From NCBI GenBank assembly GCA_938083085.1, contig CALLKX010000057.1, forward strand, positions 79,994 through 143,993: 64,000 bases of DNA. The letters run 5' to 3'. A model generated the notes under the pieces. It worked only from the letters and a program-made list of their open reading frames with translations, did no database searches and was not told the origin of the DNA. Both the position numbers and the translations under genes were made by a program. Shown here one piece after another: positions 1 to 9,139 of this stretch (the first letter of the stretch is position 1; every line of letters begins with the position of its first letter). Source of the stretch: an uncultured bacterium (lineage in GTDB: Bacteria; Planctomycetota; UBA1135; GCA-002686595).

Positions 1-226
1 CGTCCTGCCGGAGCGGCGCAGCCGCCCCGACGAGGGTCGCCTCGAGCCCCGTGGCCGTGCCCACGAAGCCGATCCGTCCCGCGCGCTGCAGCTTCAACAT
101 GCGCCCGTCCATGCACCGGATCTGGAGCATGTGCACGAACAGCTCCCGGAGCTCCGCATCGGAGAGGCCGGGCAGCTCACCGACGACGGAGCCGTCTGGA
201 GCGAGGATCTGTAGCGCGGAGGACAT
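1..226 (-). CDS. Second pyruvate/2-oxoacid dehydrogenase E1 alpha subunit, 3' truncated by window edge
   Basis: Only the first 75 codons are present; the gene runs off the left edge. The reading frame begins with ATG at 226 and encodes an N terminus with ILAPDGSVVGELPGLSD, then KLQRAGRIGF and TGLEATLVGAA. This matches the start of the complete E1 alpha at 2971-4086 (LTVLAPDG, KLQRSGRIGF, LGIEATQVGAA) and of the thiamine-diphosphate E1 alpha family. It starts 20 bp after the E2 stop, so it is probably the last visible gene of the same operon. It is a diverged paralogue, not a copy, of the other E1 alpha. Whether it is a stand-alone alpha subunit or an alpha-beta fusion cannot be seen. The family call is firm; substrate is unknown. 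Confidence 0.85.
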   Translation of the reverse strand, partial: MSSALQILAPDGSVVGELPGLSDAELRELFVHMLQIRCMDGRMLKLQRAGRIGFVGTATGLEATLVGAAAPLRQD

Positions 227-246
227 CGTGGAGGTCCAGGGAGAGC

Positions 247-1860
247 TCAGAGGCTCAGCAGGCCCGGGTCCTCGAGCAGCACACGCATCCATGCGAGGAA
301 GCGCGCCGCGTCGGCGCCGTCCGCCAGGCGGTGGTCCACGCTGCAGGACAGGTTCATGTAATGGCGGACCGCGATCTCGTCACCGTCCGGGGTCTCGACG
401 ACGCCCGGGCGCTTGACGATGCGGTGGACACCAAGGATGGCGATGTCCGGGAAGTTGATGACTGGCGTGGCGAGGGTGCCGCCGATGTTGCCAGCGTTCG
501 TGATGGTGAAGGTCGAACCACGGAGCTCGTCCGGCTTGACCTTTCCGTCCCGGGTGCGCTGGGCGAGATCGGCGAGCTCCGCTGCGAGGTGCAGCATGCC
601 CTTCGCCTCGACGTTCCGGATGACCGGAACCACGAGCCCGTTGTCAGTGTCCGTCGCGACGCCAATGTTGACCTCGTTCGGGAGGACGATCTCCTCGGCG
701 GCCTCGTCCAGGTGCCCGTTGAGCGACCGGAAGCGGGTGAGCCCGTTCGCCACGGCCTTCATGATGAAGGGCATGTAGGTCACGTTGACGCCGTGCTGCT
801 TGCCCACAGCCTTGGCCTTGGAGCGAGCCGCGACGAGCTCTGTGACGTCGATCTCCTCGACCACCGTGAAGTGCGCGGCAGTGTGCTTGGAGCGCGTCAT
901 CGCCTCGCCGATCTTGCGGCGGATGCCGCGATACGGGGTCTTGCGGACCTCGTGGAGCGACGGGATCGGGGACAGCGCTGCGGCCCTGGAGGCGGGAGCC
1001 GGAGCCGGGGCGGGCGGAGCGGCCACCGGGACGGGGGGCGCAGCGACCGCGACAGCGGCCGGCGCGGGGGCCGCGGAGGTTGCGGCGCCCGACTTCGCGA
1101 AGGCCTCCACGTCAGCGCGGCGAACGACGCCACCCCGACCGGAGCCACTCACAAGGGTCAGGTCGACGCCAAGCTCGCGGGCCACGCGGCGTGCGCTGGG
1201 CACGGCGAGGACCTTGCCGTCGGCCGCGCTGACGCGGGCCGGCTGGGCAGCCCCCACGCTGGCGGGAGCAGCAGCGGCTGCAGCGGGCGCGGCGGCTGCC
1301 GCAGGCGCAGCAGCGCCAGCGCCGGTCACGAGGTGGAAGATGACGTTCCCCACCGGGACCGTGGCGCCCTCTTCCACGAGGCGACTGGAGATCGTCCCCG
1401 CAGCCGGAGCAGGCACCTCGACGGTGGCCTTGTCCGTCATGACCTCGACGACCGGCTGGTGCTCCTCGACGGAGGCGCCCTCCTCGACAAGCCACTGAAC
1501 GATCTCGCCCTCGGCGATGCCCTCGCCGATATCGGGCAGCTTGAACTCAATCGTCTTCCCGCCGGCGGCGGCGGGCGCAGCGGCCTCGGCGGGCGCAGCA
1601 GCGGCCGGAGCCGCGGGCGCAGCAGCGCCGTCCTCCAGATGGAAGATCACGTTGCCGACAGGCACCGTGTCTCCTTCACCCGCGAGGTGCTTGACGACGG
1701 TGCCGGCCGCAGGCGCGGGCACCTCCACAGTGGCCTTGTCCGTCATCACCTCGACGACGGGCTGGTGCTCCTCGACGACGGTGCCCTCGGCAACCAGCCA
1801 CTGGACAATTTCGCCCTCAGCGATGCCTTCGCCGATATCGGGCAGCTTGAACTCGATCAT
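247..1860 (-). CDS. pdhC: Dihydrolipoamide acyltransferase E2 with two lipoyl domains
   Basis: E2 core of a 2-oxoacid dehydrogenase complex: it carries acyl groups from E1 to CoA on lipoyl-lysine arms. The 537-residue protein has two nearly identical lipoyl domains (about residues 1-78 and 104-182), each starting with EFKLPDIGEGIAEGEIVQW and carrying the lipoylation site VMTDKATVEVP. Ala/Pro-rich linkers follow, then an E1/E3-binding domain (about 225-262, VPSARRVARELGVDL) and a C-terminal acyltransferase domain ending in the catalytic motif DHRLADGADAARFL. I chose the ATG at 1860 because the lipoyl domain begins there; the open frame extends further upstream only as low-complexity sequence. 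It lies 47 bp after E1 beta. Pyruvate is the likely substrate, but branched-chain 2-oxoacids are not excluded. No E3 gene is in the window. Confidence 0.95.
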   Translation of the reverse strand: MIEFKLPDIGEGIAEGEIVQWLVAEGTVVEEHQPVVEVMTDKATVEVPAPAAGTVVKHLAGEGDTVPVGNVIFHLEDGAAAPAAPAAAAPAEAAAPAAAGGKTIEFKLPDIGEGIAEGEIVQWLVEEGASVEEHQPVVEVMTDKATVEVPAPAAGTISSRLVEEGATVPVGNVIFHLVTGAGAAAPAAAAAPAAAAAAPASVGAAQPARVSAADGKVLAVPSARRVARELGVDLTLVSGSGRGGVVRRADVEAFAKSGAATSAAPAPAAVAVAAPPVPVAAPPAPAPAPASRAAALSPIPSLHEVRKTPYRGIRRKIGEAMTRSKHTAAHFTVVEEIDVTELVAARSKAKAVGKQHGVNVTYMPFIMKAVANGLTRFRSLNGHLDEAAEEIVLPNEVNIGVATDTDNGLVVPVIRNVEAKGMLHLAAELADLAQRTRDGKVKPDELRGSTFTITNAGNIGGTLATPVINFPDIAILGVHRIVKRPGVVETPDGDEIAVRHYMNLSCSVDHRLADGADAARFLAWMRVLLEDPGLLSL

Positions 1861-1907
1861 TGGATTGGGGGGGGAAGCGCGGTGTGTCTGGCGGTCGAGG
1901 CGGGAGC

Positions 1908-2885
1908 TCAGAAGTCGTAAACCGACTCGATGGCGTCGAGGACGCGGCGGTCGTCGGGAAGGTAGTGGTGCTCGAGGGTGTTCGGGAACGGGGTGTCGAA
2001 CCCGGTGACGCGGCGAACCGGCGCCTCCATGTACTCGATGCAATGTTCTGCGATCAGCGCGCTGATCTCTGCGCCGTACCCGCAGAAACGAGGCGCCTCG
2101 TGGACAACGACGACCCTGCCGGTCTGCTTGGCAGCCTCGAGGACGCCCTCCTCATCCAGCGGCATGAGGGTCCGGAGGTCGACGACGAGGCAGTCGATGC
2201 CCCGCTGCTCGGCGGCCTGGGCCGCGGCGCGCTCCACCACCGGGACCATGGCCCCGTAGCAATAGATCGTCACGTCCCCGCCCTGGCGGACGGTCCGCAG
2301 GGTCGAGAGGTCCACCGTGTACTCACCCTCGGGGACCTCTCCCTTCACGGAGCGATACAGGGCCTTGGGCTCCATGAAGAGCACGGGATCGGGGTCCTGA
2401 ATGGACGCGATCAGCAGGCCCTTGGCGTCGTGGGGCGTGGAGGGGATCACGACCTTCAGGCCCGCGGTGTGGGCGAAGTACGCCTCGCCCGACTGGCTGT
2501 GGTACAGCCCACCCCGGATCCCGCCGCCGTAGGGCGTGCGGATCACCATGGGGGCGGTGTACTGGCCGCCGGAGCGATAGCGGAGCTTGGCCGCCTCGCT
2601 GACGATCTGGTCGAAGGCGGGGAAGATGAAGTCCTGGAACTGGATCTCCGCCACGGGTCGGAGGCCGTTCATCGCCATCCCGATCGCGGTGCCGATGATC
2701 CCGTCCTCAGAGAGCGGGGTGTCGAAGCAGCGGCTCTCGCCGAAGTCGGCCGTGAGGCCCTCCGTCGCCAGGAACACGCCGCCCTTGGGGCCAACGTCCT
2801 CGCCGAAGACGACGACCGAGTCGTCCGCCTTCATGACGGTTCGGAGGCCGTCGTTGACCGCTTGAATGAGTGTGAGATTCGCCAT
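1908..2885 (-). CDS. pdhB: Pyruvate dehydrogenase E1 component beta subunit
   Basis: Beta chain of the alpha2-beta2 thiamine-diphosphate-dependent E1 that decarboxylates the 2-oxoacid and acylates lipoyl-E2. The 325-residue length is normal for the family. Recognisable stretches are FGEDVGPKGGVFLATEGL near the N terminus, RCFDTPLSEDGIIGTAIGMA, QFQDFIFPAFDQIVSEAAK and the conserved RTPYGGGIRGGLYHSQS segment around residue 120-140. The C-terminal transketolase-like domain includes VVVHEAPRFCGYGAEI. It sits between E1 alpha (85 bp upstream) and E2 (47 bp downstream) on the same strand, the usual pdhABC order. No Shine-Dalgarno sequence is visible before the ATG. Confidence 0.95.
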   Translation of the reverse strand: MANLTLIQAVNDGLRTVMKADDSVVVFGEDVGPKGGVFLATEGLTADFGESRCFDTPLSEDGIIGTAIGMAMNGLRPVAEIQFQDFIFPAFDQIVSEAAKLRYRSGGQYTAPMVIRTPYGGGIRGGLYHSQSGEAYFAHTAGLKVVIPSTPHDAKGLLIASIQDPDPVLFMEPKALYRSVKGEVPEGEYTVDLSTLRTVRQGGDVTIYCYGAMVPVVERAAAQAAEQRGIDCLVVDLRTLMPLDEEGVLEAAKQTGRVVVVHEAPRFCGYGAEISALIAEHCIEYMEAPVRRVTGFDTPFPNTLEHHYLPDDRRVLDAIESVYDF

Positions 2886-2970
2886 GTCGAGTGGGTGCAG
2901 GCGCGCGTGAGGCCCGGACGGGGATCAGAGCGGAGCCAGTTCGGGGGTCAAGGCAGGGCCAGTTCGGAGA

Positions 2971-4086
2971 TCAGAGCGGGAACTCGCCGTCGCCGGCGTC
3001 GGCCTCGCCGCGGCGCTGGGACAGGTCGAAGAGGAATTCGCCCTGCTTGCGGATGTGGCTGGGGACCTCGGCGAACACGTCGCTGAAGATCGTCTCGAGT
3101 CCAGGAGCAGCGGTCGCCTCCGCGGCCTTGGCCGCGCGGTCGATCTCCGCCAGTGTATCGGCGCGCATCGCGTCGTTCTCCTCAGGCGTCATGAGGCCCT
3201 TCCGTTCGAGGAAGCGGCGGAAGCGATCCACGGGGTCCTTCTGCTTCCACTCCTCCACGAGCTCGGCCGGCACGTACTTGGTGGGGTCATCGGAGGTGGA
3301 GTGCCCGCCCATGCGGAACGTGACCGCCTCGATGAGCGTGGGGCCCTCCCCCCGGCGCGCGCGCTCCGCGGCCTCGAGGACCGCCTGGCGCACCGCAAAG
3401 AGGTCGTTGCCGTCCACTGTGGCATGGGGCATGCCGTAGGCCTCGGCCTTGACCGCGTAGCCGTCGCTGGCCGTCTGCTGCTCCGAGGGGCAGGAGATCG
3501 CGTAGCCGTTGTTCTGGCAGAGGAAGACGACAGGCGACTTCCAGACCGCAGCGAAGTTCATGCCGCTGTGGAAGCCGAGGCTCGAGGTGCCGCCGTCGCC
3601 AAAGCTGACCAGGTGGACGGTGTCCTCTCCGCGGAGCTTCGAGGCGTGGGCCGCCCCCACCGCGTGGGGCAGGTGCGTGCCGATCGGCGAACTGATGCTG
3701 TAGAAATGGATCGGCTCGACGAAGGAGAAGTGCACGGGCATCTGGCGGCCCTTCGCGCTGTCCTCGGCGTTGCCGAACATGTTGTGCATCATCTCCACGG
3801 CGGGAATGCCGTGGTAGAGCGCCATGCCGAAGTCCCGGTAGCTCGGGAAGATCCAGTCCGTCTTGCGCAGGGCGCTCGCGGCGCCGACCTGGGTCGCCTC
3901 GATGCCGAGGTTCGGGATCGAGAACCCGATCCGCCCAGACCGCTGGAGCTTCAGGCAGATCTCGTCGAAGGACCGGACAAGGAGCATCGTCCGGTAACAA
4001 TGCAGGAGTTCCTCGTCGGGGAGGCCGGCCTCAAAACCCTTCTTCGTGGCGCCGTCAGGCGCCAATACGGTGAGCATGTCTGTCAT
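2971..4086 (-). CDS. pdhA: Pyruvate dehydrogenase E1 component alpha subunit
   Basis: Alpha chain of E1; binds thiamine diphosphate and Mg2+. The 371-residue protein shows the ThDP motif as SFGDGGTSSLGFHSGMNF (GDG) followed about 20 residues later by LCQNNGYAIS (NN). It also has the conserved KLQRSGRIGF and SYRDFGMALYHG segments, and the phosphorylation-loop-like RMGGHSTSDDPTKY. The frame is open three codons further to a TTG, but the ATG at 4086 is the natural start. It begins 28 bp after lipA and precedes pdhB by 85 bp, so lipoylation and the lipoylated enzyme are likely co-transcribed. A diverged second E1 alpha begins after E2 at the left edge. Confidence 0.95.
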   Translation of the reverse strand: MTDMLTVLAPDGATKKGFEAGLPDEELLHCYRTMLLVRSFDEICLKLQRSGRIGFSIPNLGIEATQVGAASALRKTDWIFPSYRDFGMALYHGIPAVEMMHNMFGNAEDSAKGRQMPVHFSFVEPIHFYSISSPIGTHLPHAVGAAHASKLRGEDTVHLVSFGDGGTSSLGFHSGMNFAAVWKSPVVFLCQNNGYAISCPSEQQTASDGYAVKAEAYGMPHATVDGNDLFAVRQAVLEAAERARRGEGPTLIEAVTFRMGGHSTSDDPTKYVPAELVEEWKQKDPVDRFRRFLERKGLMTPEENDAMRADTLAEIDRAAKAAEATAAPGLETIFSDVFAEVPSHIRKQGEFLFDLSQRRGEADAGDGEFPL

Positions 4087-4114
4087 GGTCAATCTTGGAG
4101 GCGAGGGTCGGCGG

Positions 4115-5080
4115 TCAGCTCTTGCGGCCCCGGCGCGCGTTCACGAGGCGCGCCGCGAAGAATTCTCCGGCCTTGTAGCTGGAGCGGACGAGCGGACCAG
4201 AAGCCACATAGAGGAAGCCCATGGCACGGGCCTCGATCTCCAGCTCCTTGAACCGCTCGGGGGTCACGTAATCGCGGACCGGAGCGTGGTTGGGCGAGGG
4301 CCGGAGGTACTGCCCCAGGGTCAGGAAGTCGACGCCAGCGTCCCGTAGGAGGCCCATGGCGTCCTCGAGTTCGGCGTGGGATTCGCCCAGGCCCACCATC
4401 AACGACGACTTGGTGAAGGCATCGGAGTCATGGTCCTTGGCCTGGCGCAGGACGTCCAGCGAGCGCTCATAGCTGCATCGCGGGTCACGGATCTTGCGCT
4501 GAAGGCGAGGGACCACCTCCACATTGTGGGCCAGCACATCCGGGCGCGCCGCCATGAGGGTCTCGAGCTGCGCATCCACGTAGTCGGGGATCAGCACCTC
4601 CACCACGGTGCGCTCGGCGTGGGCGCGAATCGAGCGGATGCACTCGGCGTAGTGCCCTGCCCCCCCATCCGGGAGGTCGTCGCGGTCCACGCTGGTCAGG
4701 ACCACGTAGTCGAGCTCCATCTGCCCGATGGCGCGGCCGACGTGCTCGGGCTCCTCCGGGTCGGGCGGCGCGGCGCGGTCCACGGTCTTGACCGCGCAGA
4801 AGCGGCAGCGCCGGGTGCACTCATCTCCCAGGACCATGATCGTCATGGTCGCGTGGTCCCCCTTCCAGCACTCCCCGATGTTCGGGCAGCGCGCCTCCTC
4901 GCAGACCGTGTTGAGCTTCAGATCCTTGGTCAGGCTCTTCAGCTTGCTGTAGCCCTCCCCGCCAGGGAGAGGGACCTTCAGCCAGGGAGGCTTGGGCGAA
5001 CGCCGGGCCTTGCCTTCCGCGACGCCGGTGGGCGCTGAGAGGTCAGCTTGGCTGGGAGCTTTGGGTTCGAGAGACGTCAT
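4115..5080 (-). CDS. lipA: Lipoyl synthase (radical SAM)
   Basis: Inserts two sulfur atoms into protein-bound octanoyl groups to make lipoyl cofactors, here presumably on the E2 encoded just downstream. The 321-residue protein has both iron-sulfur cysteine clusters of LipA: the auxiliary cluster CEEARCPNIGEC (near residue 63) and the radical-SAM motif CTRRCRFC (near residue 96). It also has the family segments YVVLTSVDRDDLPDGGAGH and the C-terminal RSSYKAGEFF. I start at the ATG at 5080 because the longer open frame upstream is not LipA-like. It is the first gene of the lipA-pdhA-pdhB-pdhC set, with short gaps throughout. No lipB or lplA is visible. Confidence 0.96.
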   Translation of the reverse strand: MTSLEPKAPSQADLSAPTGVAEGKARRSPKPPWLKVPLPGGEGYSKLKSLTKDLKLNTVCEEARCPNIGECWKGDHATMTIMVLGDECTRRCRFCAVKTVDRAAPPDPEEPEHVGRAIGQMELDYVVLTSVDRDDLPDGGAGHYAECIRSIRAHAERTVVEVLIPDYVDAQLETLMAARPDVLAHNVEVVPRLQRKIRDPRCSYERSLDVLRQAKDHDSDAFTKSSLMVGLGESHAELEDAMGLLRDAGVDFLTLGQYLRPSPNHAPVRDYVTPERFKELEIEARAMGFLYVASGPLVRSSYKAGEFFAARLVNARRGRKS

Positions 5081-5230
5081 CTGAGCGGCGAATTGGGCGC
5101 GAGAGAATAACAGAAGGGGCCGCCCTCCGTCGGGCGAGGATCTCCTCTGTCGCCCCTGCGCCGGGAGGAATCGACCCCAGGATCGCAATCAACGGCGCCG
5201 GGGCCTCCAGATGGGTCGCGAGTTGCGCTC

Positions 5231-8200
5231 TCAGCGCCGGCCACGGCGCTCCAGGAGGGTCCAGACCACGCTCGAGACCTCGTCCTCGTCGACCCTTCCG
5301 CTTCCGTCGAGGTCCCAGCGTGTGAAGAAGTCGTCCGGGCCGGACTCCACGCCCCACCTCAGGAGCACCGCCTCGGCGCGCTCGAGCTCATCGGGCTCGA
5401 CGATCGAGGAGCGGTCCACATCCAGCTGGGCGAACAGGAGCGGGCGGCGGCGGCACTCACGCTTCGTGAGCTGGCCGTCCCCATCCGCGTCCAGTCCCTC
5501 GCAGATGGACTCCACGCTGGAGCCCGGCGGGAGGTCCAACCGAGGCCCCCGGCGCCGGGAAGGCCACTCCGTGTCCCTCGAGACCACTTCCCGGGCCCGA
5601 CGGCTGGCGAAGCGCGTCGGGTCGAGCTGGCAGAAGCCGTCGTCGTCCCGGTCGAGCAGCCGCCAGTCCTCGTCCCTCAGGGTGAACTCTCGCGGGCCAA
5701 TCGACCCCCCCCCGGACCGGTCCAGGGCCTCGAAGCGCGCGAGGCCCGCCCGATCCCCAAACCGCAGCTCCCGCAGGGGCCCGGGGTGCCGTGAGAGTTC
5801 GTGGAGGTCAAGGCGCTTGCTCCCGTCCAGATCCAGGGCCGCAAACACGGCCCGCTCCGCCTCCTTGCGGTCCAGCTGACCGTCCTTCTTGCGCTCGAAA
5901 TCGAACGGATCGATCCCATCAAGGAGGCGGGAGAGATCGCCATCCGGGCTCACCCGCTCCTCGGGGTCAGCGATCGGCTCCGACTCGAGCACCGCGCTCC
6001 CCTTGTAGTCCTCAGCCGCCCGGGCGAGCTCCGCGAGAGTCACGCGCCCGTCTCCGTCGAAGTCCACGCGCGCCCCCCCCACCTTCTCGATCTCCGACCC
6101 CACCAGGAGGCCGCTGCGATCCACGTCCGCGTGGCCGAACAGGCGACGCGCTGAGGCCGCGGCGGCGATCGACTCCTGGGCATAGGGTCCCAGGGTCCCG
6201 AGCACGTCGCCCTCCACATCCAGCAGGTTGGCGATCTCAGCCCGCATCAACCACCGGGACTCGGGGTGGCTCACGTCCTTCAGCCGCCGCCCATCCTCGT
6301 CGAGCATCTTGTCGAGCGGGAACCGCTCGGCGCGGAGCACGTACCCCTCCTGGAGGCCGAGGATTCGACCGAGCATCACCGGCTCAGCGCTGTTGGTCAT
6401 GTCGTTGACGATGACGCCGTCCTCGCCCGGGATGAAGGCGTACTTTCGGAGGAACGGGGGCGTATACCACTCCCCGATCTCAAGCAGGTCCGACGCTCCA
6501 CCGGAGGGCGTGATGGACGCCTGCTCCTGGGACTCGGGATCGGTCACGTCGACCACCCGCAGGAAGGAGTCCTGCTGCCCGTTGTTCTGGGTGCGCTCCT
6601 CCACGAAGTACATGTAGTCCCGCTCGCGCGTGCGGTCCCCGCCCTGGGGGGACGCGAGGTCGACGTGGCTCCGGAGCACCACGCTGTGGTAGACGGCGTT
6701 GTCGCGGCGACGCTCTGCGGCGCCTGGCCGTCGGCGCGCCGACTCGATCAGCTCGAGGTGCGCGGGCTCGGTGGCGTCGATCAGGATCGGTCCAGCCTCC
6801 TCGTCGCAGACCGCCACCAGGCGCCTGGCCGGGGTCCGCTCATCCGACGGTTGTCCCTCCTCGTCCACCATCGGCCGGCTGAATTGGAACATCACGTCGA
6901 GGTCCACGGCGCCCGCTCCACCGCCGTCCAGCGCGAGGCCGCCGATGACCCTCGGCTTCACGGGCAGGCGCACGTCGACGACGATCAGCCCTCCCGGCCC
7001 GTCGGCCACATACGCGTAGGGCCAGCGAATCTCGATGTCATGGGCGTCGATCGTGGGCAGCGCCGCCACCAGCTCCAGCTCGCCCGGTTCACTGACGTCA
7101 AAGACCTTCACGCCCCCCACCCCGTCGGCCACCCAGAGATGCGTGCCCGCGAGCGCGAGGCCCCGCGGCGAGACGGTCATGTGGAAGTCGGTGCGGCGCG
7201 GGGACCTGGGGTCCCGCAGGTCGATCGCATGGATCCCCCGCTTGCCCTCGGACACGTAGACGTGCTGCACGTGCCCATGGAGCGGGTCCGTAGCCAGCTC
7301 CATGTCCACGATATCCGGCAGGACGAAGCGGCCGAGCGGCGCGCTCTGCTGCGGGTTCTCGCGGTCGAATCCGACCACCTCCAGGCCCCGCCGGTCCGCA
7401 GCGACCACGACCTGCCGGCCGAGCTGGAAGTTGTTTGATCCCATTCCCCACGTCTCCGAGGCCCGGTGGCACTCGGCGCACGACCTCGCCGTCGGCCGGG
7501 TCGAGTGGAGCTGGTGATGGATCATCGTCAGCCCGGAGAGCCCGTTGGAGGTGACGGGGAACTCCTGGTCGAGGATGCGCTTGCCCTCGGCGTCGTCCAC
7601 GGTCCCCATGGTCGAGAAGCCGGTGAGGTAGGGGGCGACCCGGCCGCGCTCGTCGAGGCCGGCGTAGAAGCTCTTCCAGGTGGTGAACACCTTCTCCTGG
7701 GTGGTCACCCGCCCCGGCGTACGCTGGCCAGACAACAGGTCCAGCTGGCTCAGGGCCTCGTTGCGATAGAAGTGGAAGCCAAGGAAGTTCACGTTCCACC
7801 CGCCGTGGCACGTGTAGCAGGCGACGTTCCCGTGGGCCGAGGTCATGGCCAGCTGCGCCTCGGGGTTGTAGTCCTCGTGCCCGATGTCGATCACGTTGAC
7901 CGCCTGCTTGATGCGGTGCTCCTCCCCCGTGACCTTGCTGCGCATCCAGACCTCTCCGTCGCGCTCGAAGAGGTGCTTCAGGCGGGTACCGCGCTCGGTC
8001 CGCATGGTCGCGCGCTCCTCGATGGAGCCGTGGCAGGCCTCGCAGGAAATATGCGTGGCCTCCTCCATCTTCGAGAGGAGCCGGCCGTCGCCCATCACCC
8101 CCTCGAGAGTGTGGCAATCGACGCAGTGCAAGCCCGAGGCGTGGTGGACGTCGGGCGGCGTGACCTCGGGGTCGTTCACGAAGAACGCCCGGTGCAGGAG

Positions 8201-9139
8201 GCTATCCGTCGTGCCGGGGATCTCCGGGCCCCCCGGGGCCCCGGGGGGCAGCTGCGAGAGACCCCGGAAGTGCAGCCCGATGGACGCGTCTCCGTAGTGG
8301 CAGGTGGTGCAGGTCTCCGTGGGAGGCGCGGTGAGCATGGTGTGGGCGCGCGGGTGACCAGGTTCCACTCGCTTCGCGGCTCGGTCTGCAGACTCGCTCA
8401 GCCCATCCTCGCGGTACGGCACGTGGCACGCGGCACACCCGGCGCCGCGATATTCGCCGTCGAATCCCACCCGGCCGCGCAGAGCTCGGCCCTGGGACCA
8501 GAGGTGGCACTGCATGCACTCCTTTCGAACGAGGTCGGGGAAGTGAGAGGCCAAGTCCCCCTGCTCGTCGGAGGCGTCGAACTTCGGAGGCTGGAGCAGG
8601 CGATCGATGGTGCTGCCCTCGACGCCGCGCGGCGCGGAGACGGGAAACACGGCGTAGCGAGAGTCTCTATCGTCCTGGAGCCCTGTCTCGAAGAAGCCGT
8701 CGGAGAGGTGCGCCGCGGTGGTGCCGTGGAGGGACACCATCAGGTGGTCGATCAGCTCACCGTGGCAGTCTCCACAGACTCGCTCTGCGACCCGGAGGTC
8801 CATGGGGTTGACGAAGCGCAGGTAGGCGGGATCGTGGTTCTCGGGCAAGACCCGCTCGTTCGTCTGGACCGGAGCCGCCGGCTGCACGTGCGCCCGGACC
8901 TTCTCCCGGGCATCGCCGTCCCCCCCGTGACACTCCACGCAGGACAGCGGGAAGCCGGGGTGCATGTCCTCAATGCCCTCGTGGCACTTCATGCAGCCCT
9001 CCGAGTCCGCGGATACGGGCGCCGCCACGACCACGGGGGCCCCCGGAATCGGGGCCGCGCCGCGGTCGCCAGAGGCGAACGCTCCGCCGACGATGGAGGC
9101 GAGGAGCGCGACGATCGGAGCCGCCGCTCGGAGGGACAT
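5231..9139 (-). CDS. Exported decaheme cytochrome c fused to LVIVD propeller-like repeats and EF-hands
   Basis: A 1302-residue protein with an N-terminal signal-like segment (SLRAAAPIVALLASIVGGAFASG). The first half has ten CXXCH haem-binding motifs (CMKCH, CVECH, CGDCH, CMQCH, CAACH, CTTCH, CVDCH, CEACH, CYTCH, CAECH), so it is a periplasmic or surface multihaem electron carrier. The middle has LVIVD-type repeats (for example HVYVSEGKRGIHAIDLRD, LWVADGVGGVKVFDVS, YVADGPGGLIVVDV), a beta-propeller-like adhesion or scaffold module. The last 250 residues contain at least seven EF-hand-like calcium loops (DFDGDGRVTLAE, DADGDGQLTKRE, DLDGSGRVDEDE). The start ATG at 9139 overlaps the upstream stop by one base (TGATG), which fixes the start. 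I see no catalytic motif that names the redox partner. Confidence 0.85.
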   Translation of the reverse strand: MSLRAAAPIVALLASIVGGAFASGDRGAAPIPGAPVVVAAPVSADSEGCMKCHEGIEDMHPGFPLSCVECHGGDGDAREKVRAHVQPAAPVQTNERVLPENHDPAYLRFVNPMDLRVAERVCGDCHGELIDHLMVSLHGTTAAHLSDGFFETGLQDDRDSRYAVFPVSAPRGVEGSTIDRLLQPPKFDASDEQGDLASHFPDLVRKECMQCHLWSQGRALRGRVGFDGEYRGAGCAACHVPYREDGLSESADRAAKRVEPGHPRAHTMLTAPPTETCTTCHYGDASIGLHFRGLSQLPPGAPGGPEIPGTTDSLLHRAFFVNDPEVTPPDVHHASGLHCVDCHTLEGVMGDGRLLSKMEEATHISCEACHGSIEERATMRTERGTRLKHLFERDGEVWMRSKVTGEEHRIKQAVNVIDIGHEDYNPEAQLAMTSAHGNVACYTCHGGWNVNFLGFHFYRNEALSQLDLLSGQRTPGRVTTQEKVFTTWKSFYAGLDERGRVAPYLTGFSTMGTVDDAEGKRILDQEFPVTSNGLSGLTMIHHQLHSTRPTARSCAECHRASETWGMGSNNFQLGRQVVVAADRRGLEVVGFDRENPQQSAPLGRFVLPDIVDMELATDPLHGHVQHVYVSEGKRGIHAIDLRDPRSPRRTDFHMTVSPRGLALAGTHLWVADGVGGVKVFDVSEPGELELVAALPTIDAHDIEIRWPYAYVADGPGGLIVVDVRLPVKPRVIGGLALDGGGAGAVDLDVMFQFSRPMVDEEGQPSDERTPARRLVAVCDEEAGPILIDATEPAHLELIESARRRPGAAERRRDNAVYHSVVLRSHVDLASPQGGDRTRERDYMYFVEERTQNNGQQDSFLRVVDVTDPESQEQASITPSGGASDLLEIGEWYTPPFLRKYAFIPGEDGVIVNDMTNSAEPVMLGRILGLQEGYVLRAERFPLDKMLDEDGRRLKDVSHPESRWLMRAEIANLLDVEGDVLGTLGPYAQESIAAAASARRLFGHADVDRSGLLVGSEIEKVGGARVDFDGDGRVTLAELARAAEDYKGSAVLESEPIADPEERVSPDGDLSRLLDGIDPFDFERKKDGQLDRKEAERAVFAALDLDGSKRLDLHELSRHPGPLRELRFGDRAGLARFEALDRSGGGSIGPREFTLRDEDWRLLDRDDDGFCQLDPTRFASRRAREVVSRDTEWPSRRRGPRLDLPPGSSVESICEGLDADGDGQLTKRECRRRPLLFAQLDVDRSSIVEPDELERAEAVLLRWGVESGPDDFFTRWDLDGSGRVDEDEVSSVVWTLLERRGRR

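Noticed and set aside
331-1920. 529-codon open frame on the plus strand opposite the E2 gene
   Set aside because: It is the reverse complement of the lipoyl/acyltransferase coding region; GC-rich codons leave few stops on the other strand, and no domain is recognisable.
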